Origin: Acidocella sp.
GTDB lineage: Bacteria; Pseudomonadota; Alphaproteobacteria; Acetobacterales; Acetobacteraceae
Reading direction: 5' to 3'
Assembly: GCA_028687415.1 (NCBI GenBank)
Contig: JAQUAC010000098.1
Coordinates: forward strand, 1 to 7,951
DNA length: 7,951 bases
Under the pieces are notes generated by a model. The model made no database searches and was not told the origin of the DNA. It worked only from the letters and a program-made list of their open reading frames with translations. Positions 1-6,212 of this stretch are shown piece by piece (the stretch's first letter is position 1; the number at the start of each line of letters is the position of its first letter). The translations under genes and the position numbers were made by a program.

Positions 1-316
1 CCAGCCGCGCCAGCGCCTGCTCCCAGCCTTGGGCATGGCCGAGCGTCCAGGACCAACCATAATGCAGCCAGCACGTGGCTGTCACAGTAGCGATGGGCTT
101 CAGCCCATGACTACGAACAATGCCCAGCTCCGCCGGGGAGAGCGTGGCAATCCACGGCGTGCGGTTGGCGGCGGCGGCCTGTAGCCGCTGCATGGCCCCG
201 GTGGGCACCCGCCCGCCGCGCAAATTCATCAGAATATCCGCCTGCCGCCGCAGGGAGACCTCCTCCCTCGCCTGCTGCTCGGGCGTCTTGCCCTTCAGGA
301 AATCGAACAGCCCCAT
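1..316 (-). CDS. Partial CDS, possible YbjQ/DUF74-like domain protein (C-terminus beyond window)
   Basis: The frame opens at an ATG that shares one base with the TGA of the upstream gene (TGATG) and stays open for 105 codons to the window edge, so the 3' end is missing. It begins MGLFDFLKGKTPEQQ, a charged soluble N-terminus with no signal peptide. An Arg/Gln-rich helical stretch follows (about residues 15-45). From about residue 60 comes LSPAELGIVRSHGLKPIATV, then an aromatic stretch with WLHYGWSW, then a helix ending in WEQALARL. That order (LS..E...., G..P...V, aromatic strand, then AL.RL) resembles soluble proteins annotated as heavy-metal-binding or YbjQ/DUF74-like, where an EA..LGA..VVGV segment usually follows; here that part lies outside the window. 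The function of that group is unproven. The start is chosen for its overlap, which suggests translational coupling. The family call is tentative; the reading frame is well supported by the overlap. Confidence 0.6.
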   Translation of the reverse strand, partial: MGLFDFLKGKTPEQQAREEVSLRRQADILMNLRGGRVPTGAMQRLQAAAANRTPWIATLSPAELGIVRSHGLKPIATVTATCWLHYGWSWTLGHAQGWEQALARL

Positions 317-696
317 CAGCTGGCCATGAATTGCTGCAGCGAGGCGCTCAAGGATTGCGCCTGCGCCGAAGCCTTCTTGGTCTCTTCCGCCAGCCGCGCG
401 AACCACGAGGCCGGATCGAGCGTCTTGGTGTTCAGCGTGATGCCGCGCACCACCATGGCGATGCTGGCCTGCAACCGTCCGCCGGAAATGTCCAGCCGGT
501 AGAGGTTCTCGCCAAGTTCGATGGTCACACCAACAATCTTGCCGGTTTTGGAGAAGAAGCCCTTCTGCTCCCGCACCGTCACCAGCTCGGGCAGCGCCTC
601 TTTCAGCCGCAGCGCGAAGGCGCCGAGATTAGAGGCCGCGTCAGAGGAAAACCGCCGCAGCCAGGCAGCCTGCATATCAAAGTCGAGATCGCTCAC
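316..696 (-). CDS. Conserved-looking hypothetical protein in the telA operon
   Basis: This encodes 126 residues and I do not recognise a named family. The N-terminal third is a probable helix (about residues 5-35). A central block of predicted beta strands follows, with GKIVGVTIELGENLYRLDI at about 52-70 and ASIAMVVRGITL at about 77-88. The C-terminus is an amphipathic helix starting at DPASWFARL (about 94-102) and ending in Ala/Ser/Gln-rich turns. There is no signal peptide, membrane segment or cysteine, so a small cytosolic protein is likely. The start is a GTG overlapping the telA stop (GTGA). The Shine-Dalgarno sequence is weak, which fits coupled translation; an ATG at codon 8 is an alternative start. 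The stop overlaps the next start (TGATG). The tight linkage on both sides makes a role with TelA the best guess. The biochemical function is unknown. Confidence 0.8.
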   Translation of the reverse strand: MSDLDFDMQAAWLRRFSSDAASNLGAFALRLKEALPELVTVREQKGFFSKTGKIVGVTIELGENLYRLDISGGRLQASIAMVVRGITLNTKTLDPASWFARLAEETKKASAQAQSLSASLQQFMAS

Positions 697-1913
697 TTCT
701 CAATGCCCCGCGCATTTACCCCCTGCATGCCGGTGACGAGTTTGTTGCGGATTTCCGCCAACTTCTGCTCACGCACGCTGTCCTGCGCGGCAATCTCGCG
801 CTCAATGTCGATAACCTCATGCATGGTCTTGATCGTCTCATCCGCCACCTGAGCCAGCACGTCGATATTGCGCTGATCGCCGCCTAAGCTGCGCGCGGCG
901 GAGGTCGCGGCGTCATGCGCGCCCTTGGAGGCCAGCAGCGAGATCTGACGGTTGGCTTCATCCAGCTTGGCGGCTGCATCCGCCGCGTTGCGGATTTCCA
1001 CCTGCACCACGGCCTGGCTGGCCACTGCCATCAGGCGCGGAATCACCACCAGCAAACCGTTGGACACCTTCATCATCCGCGTCTCAGCGGCGGCGCGGTT
1101 CTGCTGGATGATGGGGATGAGCATGGCCGACCCCACCAGGGCCTCGCGCATATCCGCCACCTTGCCCCGGAAATTGGCTATGGAACCCCGGAAGGCCTGC
1201 ACCTCGGCGGCATCCGCCGGGTCGCCGGTTTGCACCGCGCGCAGGCGTTTGGCTTCCAGCTCATCCTCAGCGCGGTCCAGCGCGAGCTGCCCGGCGGCGA
1301 TGGCGATCTTGAGATCGTTCAGCGCCTGACGAATGGCAATGGATTGCTGATCCAGCAGCTGGATGGAGACGGCAAGGTCAGCCTTGGTCTTGCGGGCCTT
1401 GGCCTGCTCCTGGTCCATGAGGGTGAGGAACTGCTTGCGGTTCTCGCTAAAGCCCTGAAAGGCAGTACGCATCTGCGCGATGCCGCCCAGCAACCTGCCC
1501 ATCATCCCAGGACGCTTCACCCCGGCGGCGGCCTCCGCCTGCAAATCCGAGATGCGCAAAATCTTGATGCCGTCGATGACGGCGGCGGCAATCTGCCCAG
1601 CCTCGCCCGCATCACCCAGGCGCACGCCTGAAAGCAGCTGGCGGGAGGCCGCGGCAATGCCACCCAGCACGCCCTCGCCATGCGCGAGCAGGCTGGTGCT
1701 CTGGGTAAAGTCGATCTTTACCGCCTGGGCCTGCGCTGCCGCCAGCTCATCCGGCGGCAAATTCGCCACATCCACGAGCCGGGCAGGCTTCAGCGTGGGA
1801 GCCAGTTCCGGCGCCGTCACTTCCTGGGCTGGTCCGGGGGTGGGCATGGGCGCGGGCGGCGCGATATCATTGAAAATGGAAAGATCGAGCGGGGCGGATA
1901 ACGTCTCGTTCAT
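693..1913 (-). CDS. TelA/KlaA-family protein (toxic anion resistance)
   Basis: This encodes 406 residues, a normal length for the TelA/KlaA family (PF05816), whose founding members are linked to tellurite resistance but whose molecular action is unclear. Residues 1-60 are Pro/Ala-rich and look disordered. The rest is almost wholly helical, with long coiled-coil-like stretches and no membrane segment or signal peptide, so a cytosolic, possibly membrane-associated protein is expected. Family-like features are NRKQFLTLMDQE (about 158-169), LLDQQSIAIRQALNDLKIAIAAG (about 186-208) and, most telling, the segment about 258-300 with MLIPIIQQNRAAAETRM and VVIPRLMAVASQAV. That segment matches the family's conserved region of PQI-x-LIQ-x-N type followed by IPLW. 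A Shine-Dalgarno GGAG lies about 8 nt before the ATG. The gene heads a unit of at least three overlapping genes. In many bacteria TelA sits with stress genes of the ter type, so tellurite need not be the natural cue. Confidence 0.85.
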   Translation of the reverse strand: MNETLSAPLDLSIFNDIAPPAPMPTPGPAQEVTAPELAPTLKPARLVDVANLPPDELAAAQAQAVKIDFTQSTSLLAHGEGVLGGIAAASRQLLSGVRLGDAGEAGQIAAAVIDGIKILRISDLQAEAAAGVKRPGMMGRLLGGIAQMRTAFQGFSENRKQFLTLMDQEQAKARKTKADLAVSIQLLDQQSIAIRQALNDLKIAIAAGQLALDRAEDELEAKRLRAVQTGDPADAAEVQAFRGSIANFRGKVADMREALVGSAMLIPIIQQNRAAAETRMMKVSNGLLVVIPRLMAVASQAVVQVEIRNAADAAAKLDEANRQISLLASKGAHDAATSAARSLGGDQRNIDVLAQVADETIKTMHEVIDIEREIAAQDSVREQKLAEIRNKLVTGMQGVNARGIEK

Positions 1914-1960
1914 GCGGCAACTCCGGCGTGTAGCAGAAGCCTAGCACGGCGCCGCGCCAC

Positions 1961-1990
1961 AAAAAAAGGGCGGCACCGAAGCGCCGCCCT
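1961..1990 (-). terminator. Intrinsic terminator of the APC permease gene
   Basis: Read on the minus strand, a 10-bp stem (AGGGCGGCGC against GTGCCGCCCT, one G-U pair) closes on a UUCG tetraloop and is followed directly by seven U. The stop codon of the permease gene lies only 6 nt upstream. The telA start is about 47 nt downstream, so telA needs its own promoter in or around this short gap, or depends on readthrough. Confidence 0.93.
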
Positions 1991-1996
1991 GATGTC

Positions 1997-3415
1997 TCAA
2001 TATTCTTCGTCAGCGACGTAGGAACCGATGCGATGCACCAGATCCGGCTTGCTCTTGGCGAGCACCGCGCCGTAGATCAGCGACAGGACAAACAGCCCCA
2101 GCGCCATATAGGGGTAGATGTTGAAGGGGAACGGCTGCCCAGGCTGCACCAGCCCCCAGAGCGGGAACAGCATGGCGCCGGTACCGGCCAGCGGCAGAAT
2201 AAGATGCCGGATGACACTGAAATCCTCGCGGTGCTTGCGCAGCATGTACACCGGCAACGCCAGGTTCGTCAGCAGATAGGTGACGATAACCGGGATGGTG
2301 CCGAGCGTGCCCGTATCCTCGAACAAGGCCACCGGATCGATGTCATAGATATAGCCAAACACCAGCACGATACCGAGCGCGACCAGGATATAGGTCCACA
2401 TCGCGGCATGCGGCGTTTTATGCTGCGGGTGGATCTTGCCGAAGAACACCGGCAGCAGGCCCTCACGCGAGGAGCTGAACAAAATCCGCGCCTGGGCGTT
2501 GGTCAGCCCGATGAGCGAGGAGAAAATACTGGTGACACCGGCAATGTAGGCAACAATCAGCAGGCTCGCCGCTGAGACCTTAAAGGCATCGACGAACGGG
2601 ATGGTGGAAGCGCTGATCGCGGCGAGATTGTTATGGAAGGCGGTTTCCGTCGCGAAGGCGAGGAACATGTAGAGAATGCCGATGGAAAGTGTGCCGGTGA
2701 TGAGGGCGCGCGGCACGTTACGGCGGGGGTTGGTGGTTTCCTCCGCCAGCATCGCCGAGTTCTCCCAGCCGATGAACAGATAGATGGCGAGCGGGAAACC
2801 AAGCCCAATGCCCTTCCAGCCGCCGGTCACGCTGGAGACCAGCAGCGGCGCCCAGGAGATGGCGGCATGGTTCACGACCAGCATGACAACCGCGCCTACC
2901 AACAGCAGGAAGAGCTCGAAATAAAAAAAGATCGCCGCCCAGGTCGTGGAAAGGCTGATACCGCGCGAGACCAGCAGCCCGACAATGGCGGTAACAACAA
3001 CGCTGAGCACCTGCCAGGGAACATTAACGCCAAGGAATATCTGCAGCGTGCTCGCCGCCCAGCCGCCGGAGATGACAACCACCGAGGCCGCCGCGATACA
3101 ATAGCCGACAACCACGAAAATCGACGCCGCCGCACCGGCGACCGGCCCGAAGGTCATGCCGATGAACGTCACAAACGACCCGGTGCTGGGGCGGTACTTC
3201 GAGAATTCCGCCAGCGTGTTGGTGAGGAACAGAATCACCACCATGGCACACAGAATGGTGAGCGGCGCGCCAACGCCGGCACCGCCAACAATAAGCCCGA
3301 AGCCGAAAAAGAAGCTCATGGCCGGAGCGATATTGGCCAGCGTGGACGCAATAATCTGCGAAAGACCGAGGCTGCCGCGCTGCAGCCGCTCCCCGTCCCG
3401 GGTGATTGTACTCAT
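1997..3415 (-). CDS. APC-superfamily amino acid permease
   Basis: This encodes 472 residues and is an inner-membrane secondary transporter, most likely of an amino acid or a related amine. About twelve hydrophobic segments can be placed, starting with the broken first helix around residues 20-45 (IAPAMSFFFGFG, then GGAGVGAPL). The two best family signatures are IGWENSAMLAEETTNPRRNV at about 215-234, followed by PRALI, and NAQARILFSSSREGLLP at about 306-322, followed by PHAAM. Both are typical of APC permeases (cytoplasmic loops near TM6-7 and TM8-9). The C-terminus is short, charged and cytoplasmic (VADEEY). AGGGA sits 8 nt before the ATG. The gene stands alone: an AT-rich leader separates it from the flagellar operon and a strong terminator follows. 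The substrate cannot be read from the sequence, and nothing nearby names a catabolic pathway. Confidence 0.93.
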   Translation of the reverse strand: MSTITRDGERLQRGSLGLSQIIASTLANIAPAMSFFFGFGLIVGGAGVGAPLTILCAMVVILFLTNTLAEFSKYRPSTGSFVTFIGMTFGPVAGAAASIFVVVGYCIAAASVVVISGGWAASTLQIFLGVNVPWQVLSVVVTAIVGLLVSRGISLSTTWAAIFFYFELFLLLVGAVVMLVVNHAAISWAPLLVSSVTGGWKGIGLGFPLAIYLFIGWENSAMLAEETTNPRRNVPRALITGTLSIGILYMFLAFATETAFHNNLAAISASTIPFVDAFKVSAASLLIVAYIAGVTSIFSSLIGLTNAQARILFSSSREGLLPVFFGKIHPQHKTPHAAMWTYILVALGIVLVFGYIYDIDPVALFEDTGTLGTIPVIVTYLLTNLALPVYMLRKHREDFSVIRHLILPLAGTGAMLFPLWGLVQPGQPFPFNIYPYMALGLFVLSLIYGAVLAKSKPDLVHRIGSYVADEEY

Positions 3416-3449
3416 TTTTTAATTCCCTGTAGGCTTTATAAATTTTATG

Positions 3450-3465
3450 CCCATGACGACATGGG
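3450..3465 (-). other. Hairpin in the permease 5' leader
   Basis: A perfect 6-bp inverted repeat, CCCATG and CATGGG, encloses four bases. In the permease transcript it would form a small stem-loop about 35 nt upstream of the start codon. No U-run follows, so it is not a terminator. It could be a leader structure or a protein-binding palindrome. Confidence 0.45.
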
Positions 3466-3469
3466 GGCG

Positions 3470-3494
3470 GAAACTCTGCCATTCGGCGAGTTTC
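3470..3494. promoter_or_regulatory. Inverted repeat GAAACTC-N11-GAGTTTC in the permease leader
   Basis: Two perfect 7-bp arms are separated by 11 bp, so their centres lie 18 bp apart, which is in the range for a dimeric regulator binding one DNA face. It lies between the candidate promoter at 3509-3537 and the permease start. The arms are visible directly; the operator role is inference, and a leader-RNA stem is the alternative. Confidence 0.4.
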
Positions 3495-3508
3495 GTCAAT
3501 ACTTTTAA

Positions 3509-3537
3509 CTTAGACGAATAAAATGCCCGCCTTACAA
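3509..3537 (-). promoter_or_regulatory. Candidate sigma-70-type promoter for the permease
   Basis: On the minus strand TTGTAA (3537-3532) is followed after exactly 17 bp by TCTAAG (3514-3509); each hexamer matches the consensus at four of six positions. Transcription would start near 3502, giving a leader of about 85 nt. This is the best-spaced pair I found in the AT-rich leader, but both boxes are imperfect. Confidence 0.35.
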
Positions 3538-3562
3538 ACTATCTATAGTTTAGTATAACTAA
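3536..3562. promoter_or_regulatory. Paired AT-rich palindromes, possible operator
   Basis: A perfect 16-bp palindrome, AAACTAT-CT-ATAGTTT (3536-3551), runs directly into a second one, TTAGT-ATA-ACTAA (3550-3562). They overlap the upstream edge of the candidate -35 box and end 18 bp beyond the flgN stop codon. There is no U-run, so a terminator reading is poor. Position and symmetry suit a regulator-binding site for the permease gene; this is inference. Confidence 0.4.
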
Positions 3563-3580
3563 CCAAATGACCATACGCCT

Positions 3581-4054
3581 TTAAGCCTCGGCGATCAGCC
3601 GCCCGCTTTCCTGCATCCCCAAAGCCTGGAGCGACCGCAGCGCCGCATTCAACCCGCGGTTGAGCTGCTGAGCACGGCGGTTGGCGCTCACCGAACGTTT
3701 GGCAAAGCGGGCGAGGGCGACGCGCAGCGCCTCGGCCAAGCCAGCGGCATCCTCTTCCTCGATCTTGCGCAGCTGCGCCGCTGCGGCCGCGAGGTTGCAG
3801 GCGCCGAGCCTGCCCATGGTCTCGGCGATTTCGGCAAAAGCGGGGGAAGCGGTTTTCAGCGCCATCTCCACCGTGGCCGCGGCCTCCGAAATCTCGTTCG
3901 GTTTGCCGGTCAGCATCAGCGTGTCGAGATGTTGCAACTTGCGGCTCAGATCCTCGACCAGTTCCAGCCCCTGGGCCAGTATCGCCGACACCGGCGGCAG
4001 TTCGGGCAGATCCGGCACGGAATTCACTGGACGGAACTGACCGGCGATGTTCAT
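3581..4054 (-). CDS. flgN: FlgN-like flagellar export chaperone
   Basis: This encodes 157 residues, close to the usual 140-160 for FlgN. FlgN is the cytoplasmic chaperone that holds the hook-filament junction proteins FlgK and FlgL for type III export. The predicted fold is all helical: helix about 20-50 (ILAQGLELVEDLSRKLQHLD), a second about 55-90, a third about 92-125, and a C-terminal helix RRAQQLNRGLNAALRSLQAL (about 126-145) with the Asn/Leu spacing seen at the FlgN C-terminus. There is no signal peptide or membrane segment. The ATG overlaps the stop of the flgM-like gene (ATGA), and a purine-rich AAAGAGA lies about 9 nt upstream. Sequence similarity alone is weak; the call rests mainly on helical shape, size and the flgM-flgN order, which is the same as in enterobacteria. 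It is the last gene of the flagellar operon. Confidence 0.7.
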   Translation of the reverse strand: MNIAGQFRPVNSVPDLPELPPVSAILAQGLELVEDLSRKLQHLDTLMLTGKPNEISEAAATVEMALKTASPAFAEIAETMGRLGACNLAAAAAQLRKIEEEDAAGLAEALRVALARFAKRSVSANRRAQQLNRGLNAALRSLQALGMQESGRLIAEA

Positions 4055-4359
4055 GCTTTTGTCTCTTTCAATACAGTGGCGATCGCCTGGGCCAGATCTT
4101 CCGGTGCTACATTGTAGCTGCCGGCGGCAAGCGCGCCGCGAATCTGTGTTACCGCCTCCTGGTTAACCCCTTGTGAGTCGCGCGCGGCGGAGAGCAGCTG
4201 GGTGCTGGTCTGCGCTGCCTCGCTCAGTGTCACGGCTTCGGTCTGCGGCATGCTGCCACTCCCTTGGTTCTGCTGCACGCCACCTGCGGCTACGCCGCCC
4301 TGCCCGCTCACGGGCTCCGGTGGCGGCGTCTGCGAGAACGGCGGGATCGTGTTGCTCAT
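4051..4359 (-). CDS. flgM: FlgM-type anti-sigma-28 factor
   Basis: This encodes 102 residues, the normal FlgM length. FlgM binds the flagellar sigma factor FliA in the cytoplasm and is exported through the finished hook, releasing filament-gene transcription. Residues 1-40 are Pro/Gly/Gln-rich and look disordered, as the N-terminus of FlgM is. From residue 42 the sequence follows the FlgM plan: VTLSEA (43-48), then VNQEAVTQIRGALAAGSYNV (65-84) with the V..I...I..G.Y signature, then a helix about 87-100 (DLAQAIATVL) expected to contact sigma. The start overlaps the fliS stop (ATGA) and has no clear Shine-Dalgarno sequence, so coupled translation is likely. Its own stop overlaps the flgN-like start. 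The presence of FlgM predicts a FliA-type sigma factor elsewhere in the genome. Confidence 0.85.
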   Translation of the reverse strand: MSNTIPPFSQTPPPEPVSGQGGVAAGGVQQNQGSGSMPQTEAVTLSEAAQTSTQLLSAARDSQGVNQEAVTQIRGALAAGSYNVAPEDLAQAIATVLKETKA

Positions 4360-4736
4360 GCGGCTAGCACGCTTTCAGATATTTTTGTCATGTCGCGGTC
4401 GAGAAAGGCCAGCGCCGCCTCAAAATCGTCCAAAGCTGCGGTGCTATTTTCCGTATTGGCGCGCAGCAGCGTAAAGCGCAAGGCGGAATAAACTGTCATC
4501 AACGCCGGGCCCAGGGTGCCGCCATCCTTGGTGTCCAGAATCCCGGTCATCAGGTTCAGCAGCTCGTCCGCCCGGGCGATCATCGCCGCCTTGGCTGGAA
4601 TATCGCCTGCCTCGATAGCCGCCTTGGCCTTGCGCCCATACAGCCGTAGCCCCCGCCACCCCTGGCGGAGCCAGTTCACATCCGCCTTGCCGTCGAACAT
4701 CGTGGCGCGATACTCGCTGATCATGTCCGTGTTCAT
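4356..4736 (-). CDS. fliS: Flagellin export chaperone FliS
   Basis: This encodes 126 residues, typical of FliS. FliS wraps the C-terminus of cytoplasmic flagellin, prevents early polymerisation and delivers it to the export gate. Family features are the N-terminal YRATMFDG (9-16), helix about 22-43 (GWRGLRLYGRKAKAAIEAGD, with an A..AIE..D-like turn), a helix about 46-67 with ARADELLNLMTGILD, then GPALMTVYSALRFTLLRAN (76-94), which matches the usual L..LY.....L..AN segment, and a last helix about 100-120. The ATG lies 9 nt after the fliD stop; an ATG at codon 5 is the alternative start. The stop overlaps flgM. Its client would be the flagellin encoded just upstream. Confidence 0.88.
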   Translation of the reverse strand: MNTDMISEYRATMFDGKADVNWLRQGWRGLRLYGRKAKAAIEAGDIPAKAAMIARADELLNLMTGILDTKDGGTLGPALMTVYSALRFTLLRANTENSTAALDDFEAALAFLDRDMTKISESVLAA

Positions 4737-4745
4737 GGTACCCCG

Positions 4746-6146
4746 TTAACCGCTGCTGGAGGATGTGCCGCTGAAGATATTAAGGTAGGTCTGCGTGATG
4801 GACGCCGAACTCGCCTTGGTCTCGGCAATCGTGTACTCATTGATAAGGTTCTGGATTTGCGCTGTATCCTGCTTTGTCAATTGCTTGATCTGGGTTTGAA
4901 TGGACGTAACGACCCCATTCAGTGAAGCCGTTTGCGCGCTGATAAAGCCGCTGGTCTTCGTCGCATTCCCCGTGCCTGCACTGCTGGAACCGCCAATCGC
5001 ACCAACGGTAATGCTGTTGAGCGTCTTGTAGAGGCTGGTCACCAGGTTCTGCACCGCCGTCGGGTTCTTGGCGTATTCGCTGGCAAAGCTGGCGGAATTG
5101 AAGCTGACCGCGCCGGCGCTGTTGATGGAGAGGCCCACGGCGCCGGCGCTCACCCCGCTGGCCACCAGACCGCTCACCGACGACATCAGTTCGCTCTTCA
5201 ATTCCGTGGCGGAAAAATTACCCAGCAGCGCGCCGGACTTCGCGGCGCTGCCGCTGGCGGCGCTGGAAGATGAACTCGCCGACACAAACTTCGTCTGCGC
5301 GGCGATCGCGGAGATGGCCGCGTTGAGGCCCGTGGCCACTCCCTGCACGGAGGTGGAAAGATTGGTGGGCGCGGAACTGACGGACAGCGCGGCATTGCCG
5401 GGGCCGACAAGGGAAATGGTGACACCGGCAATGGCGCTGCCCAGCGTGTTGCTGGCGCTGACAATGGGCACGCCGTTAAGGGTGAGGGACGCATCGGCGG
5501 CGGATTGGGCCAGCGTCTCGCCACTATTGAGCGTGCTGGAGCTGGGGTTGAAATCAAACTGCGCCAACGCCCCGGTGCCGGAAACCGTAAAGGCGGCTGA
5601 CCCGCCCGTGCCGCTGCTCTGCATCACCAGCCGCGCCCCGGCGGCGGTGCCGATCACGCTTGCCTTCACACCACCTGTCTGCTTATTGATGGCCGCGGCA
5701 ACGCCATTCAGCGTCAGGCTCCCGGAGCCAACGGAAATCGTTTCGCTCTTGCCGCTTTGCAGCGTGAACACAAGGGACCCCTTGCCGCCCGACAAGGTCG
5801 CCGCCCCGGAGCCAAGCAAGGATGAATAAACTTCCTGCGACTTCGCCAGGGTTACATTTGTCAGGTTATAGGAAGCCGCCGCGGCTGTGTTGCTCACGGC
5901 AACAGTCGCCACGGTATTGGCGCTGGTCGTGGCGGATTTACTGTTGATCGTCCCGACATTCTTGATGTTCGACAGCGACTGGGACAGCGAGGACATCGCC
6001 CCGCCGATCTTGCCCCAAGCGGAAATATCCGCATTCTCGGTCGCGATCTGGGTTTTAAGCTGGGTGATCGGCGCCTGCAGCTTGGTTTCATACGTGCTGA
6101 CCTGGGATGAAATCGCCGATGAGCTGAGCGCGCTGACAGAGGTCAT
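4746..6146 (-). CDS. fliD: Flagellar filament cap protein FliD (HAP2)
   Basis: This encodes 466 residues, the normal FliD size. FliD forms the cap at the filament tip and folds incoming flagellin into place. The N-terminal coiled coil spans about 12-65 (YETKLQAPITQLKTQI, then AWGKIGGAMSSLSQSLSNIK). Then come SYNLTNVTLAKSQEVYS (92-108), matching the FliD pattern of Y.L.V..LA..Q, and a Flagellin_IN-like block about 135-180 with the pattern INKQTGGVKASV followed by RLVMQSSGTGG. Next is ADASLTLNGVPIVSASNTL (217-235) running into GVTISLVGPG, the A.L..NG......N...GVT..L hallmark. The C-terminal coiled coil (about 400-455) contains LNGVVTSIQTQIKQLTKQ. No cysteine is apparent, as is usual for extracellular flagellar subunits. 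AGGTGA precedes the ATG. The gene starts 66 nt after the flagellin stop, past a hairpin, and leads the fliD-fliS-flgM-flgN run. Confidence 0.93.
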   Translation of the reverse strand: MTSVSALSSSAISSQVSTYETKLQAPITQLKTQIATENADISAWGKIGGAMSSLSQSLSNIKNVGTINSKSATTSANTVATVAVSNTAAAASYNLTNVTLAKSQEVYSSLLGSGAATLSGGKGSLVFTLQSGKSETISVGSGSLTLNGVAAAINKQTGGVKASVIGTAAGARLVMQSSGTGGSAAFTVSGTGALAQFDFNPSSSTLNSGETLAQSAADASLTLNGVPIVSASNTLGSAIAGVTISLVGPGNAALSVSSAPTNLSTSVQGVATGLNAAISAIAAQTKFVSASSSSSAASGSAAKSGALLGNFSATELKSELMSSVSGLVASGVSAGAVGLSINSAGAVSFNSASFASEYAKNPTAVQNLVTSLYKTLNSITVGAIGGSSSAGTGNATKTSGFISAQTASLNGVVTSIQTQIKQLTKQDTAQIQNLINEYTIAETKASSASITQTYLNIFSGTSSSSG

Positions 6147-6166
6147 GAATCACCTGTTGAAAGTTG

Positions 6167-6201
6167 AAAAGGCCAGAGCCGGGGCGTTTTGCCCCAGCCC
6201 T
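6167..6201 (-). terminator. Hairpin between flagellin and fliD, possible leaky terminator
   Basis: On the minus strand an 11-bp stem (AGGGCTGGGGC against GCCCCGGCTCT, two G-U pairs) closes on a 5-nt AAAAC loop; four bases (GGCC) and then four U follow. It starts 11 nt after the flagellin stop codon. The stem is strong but the U-run is short and displaced, so partial termination or protection of the flagellin mRNA 3' end is more likely than full termination. It would lower fliD relative to flagellin. Confidence 0.6.
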
Positions 6202-6212
6202 GCGGTTTGCGG

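Noticed and set aside
331..852. Plus-strand open frame across the small hypothetical gene and the telA 3' end
   Set aside because: It spans two overlapping minus-strand genes with clear coupling signals; its product is Arg/Gln/Gly-rich with no family features.
3435..3440. TATAAA on the minus strand as the permease -10 box
   Set aside because: No acceptable -35 hexamer lies 16-18 bp upstream; the TTGTAA/TCTAAG pair further up is better spaced.
2633..3508. A 291-codon open frame on the plus strand, antisense to the permease
   Set aside because: Its product is rich in Arg, Gln, Asp, Gly and His, with no recognisable domain, and it mirrors the codon pattern of the minus-strand permease, which has clear APC motifs throughout. 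It is a shadow frame common in GC-rich DNA.
5068..5829. A 253-codon open frame on the plus strand, antisense to fliD
   Set aside because: It is low-complexity Ala/Leu/Pro/Thr sequence arising from the complement of Ser/Ala/Gly-rich fliD codons; there is no ribosome binding site or domain.
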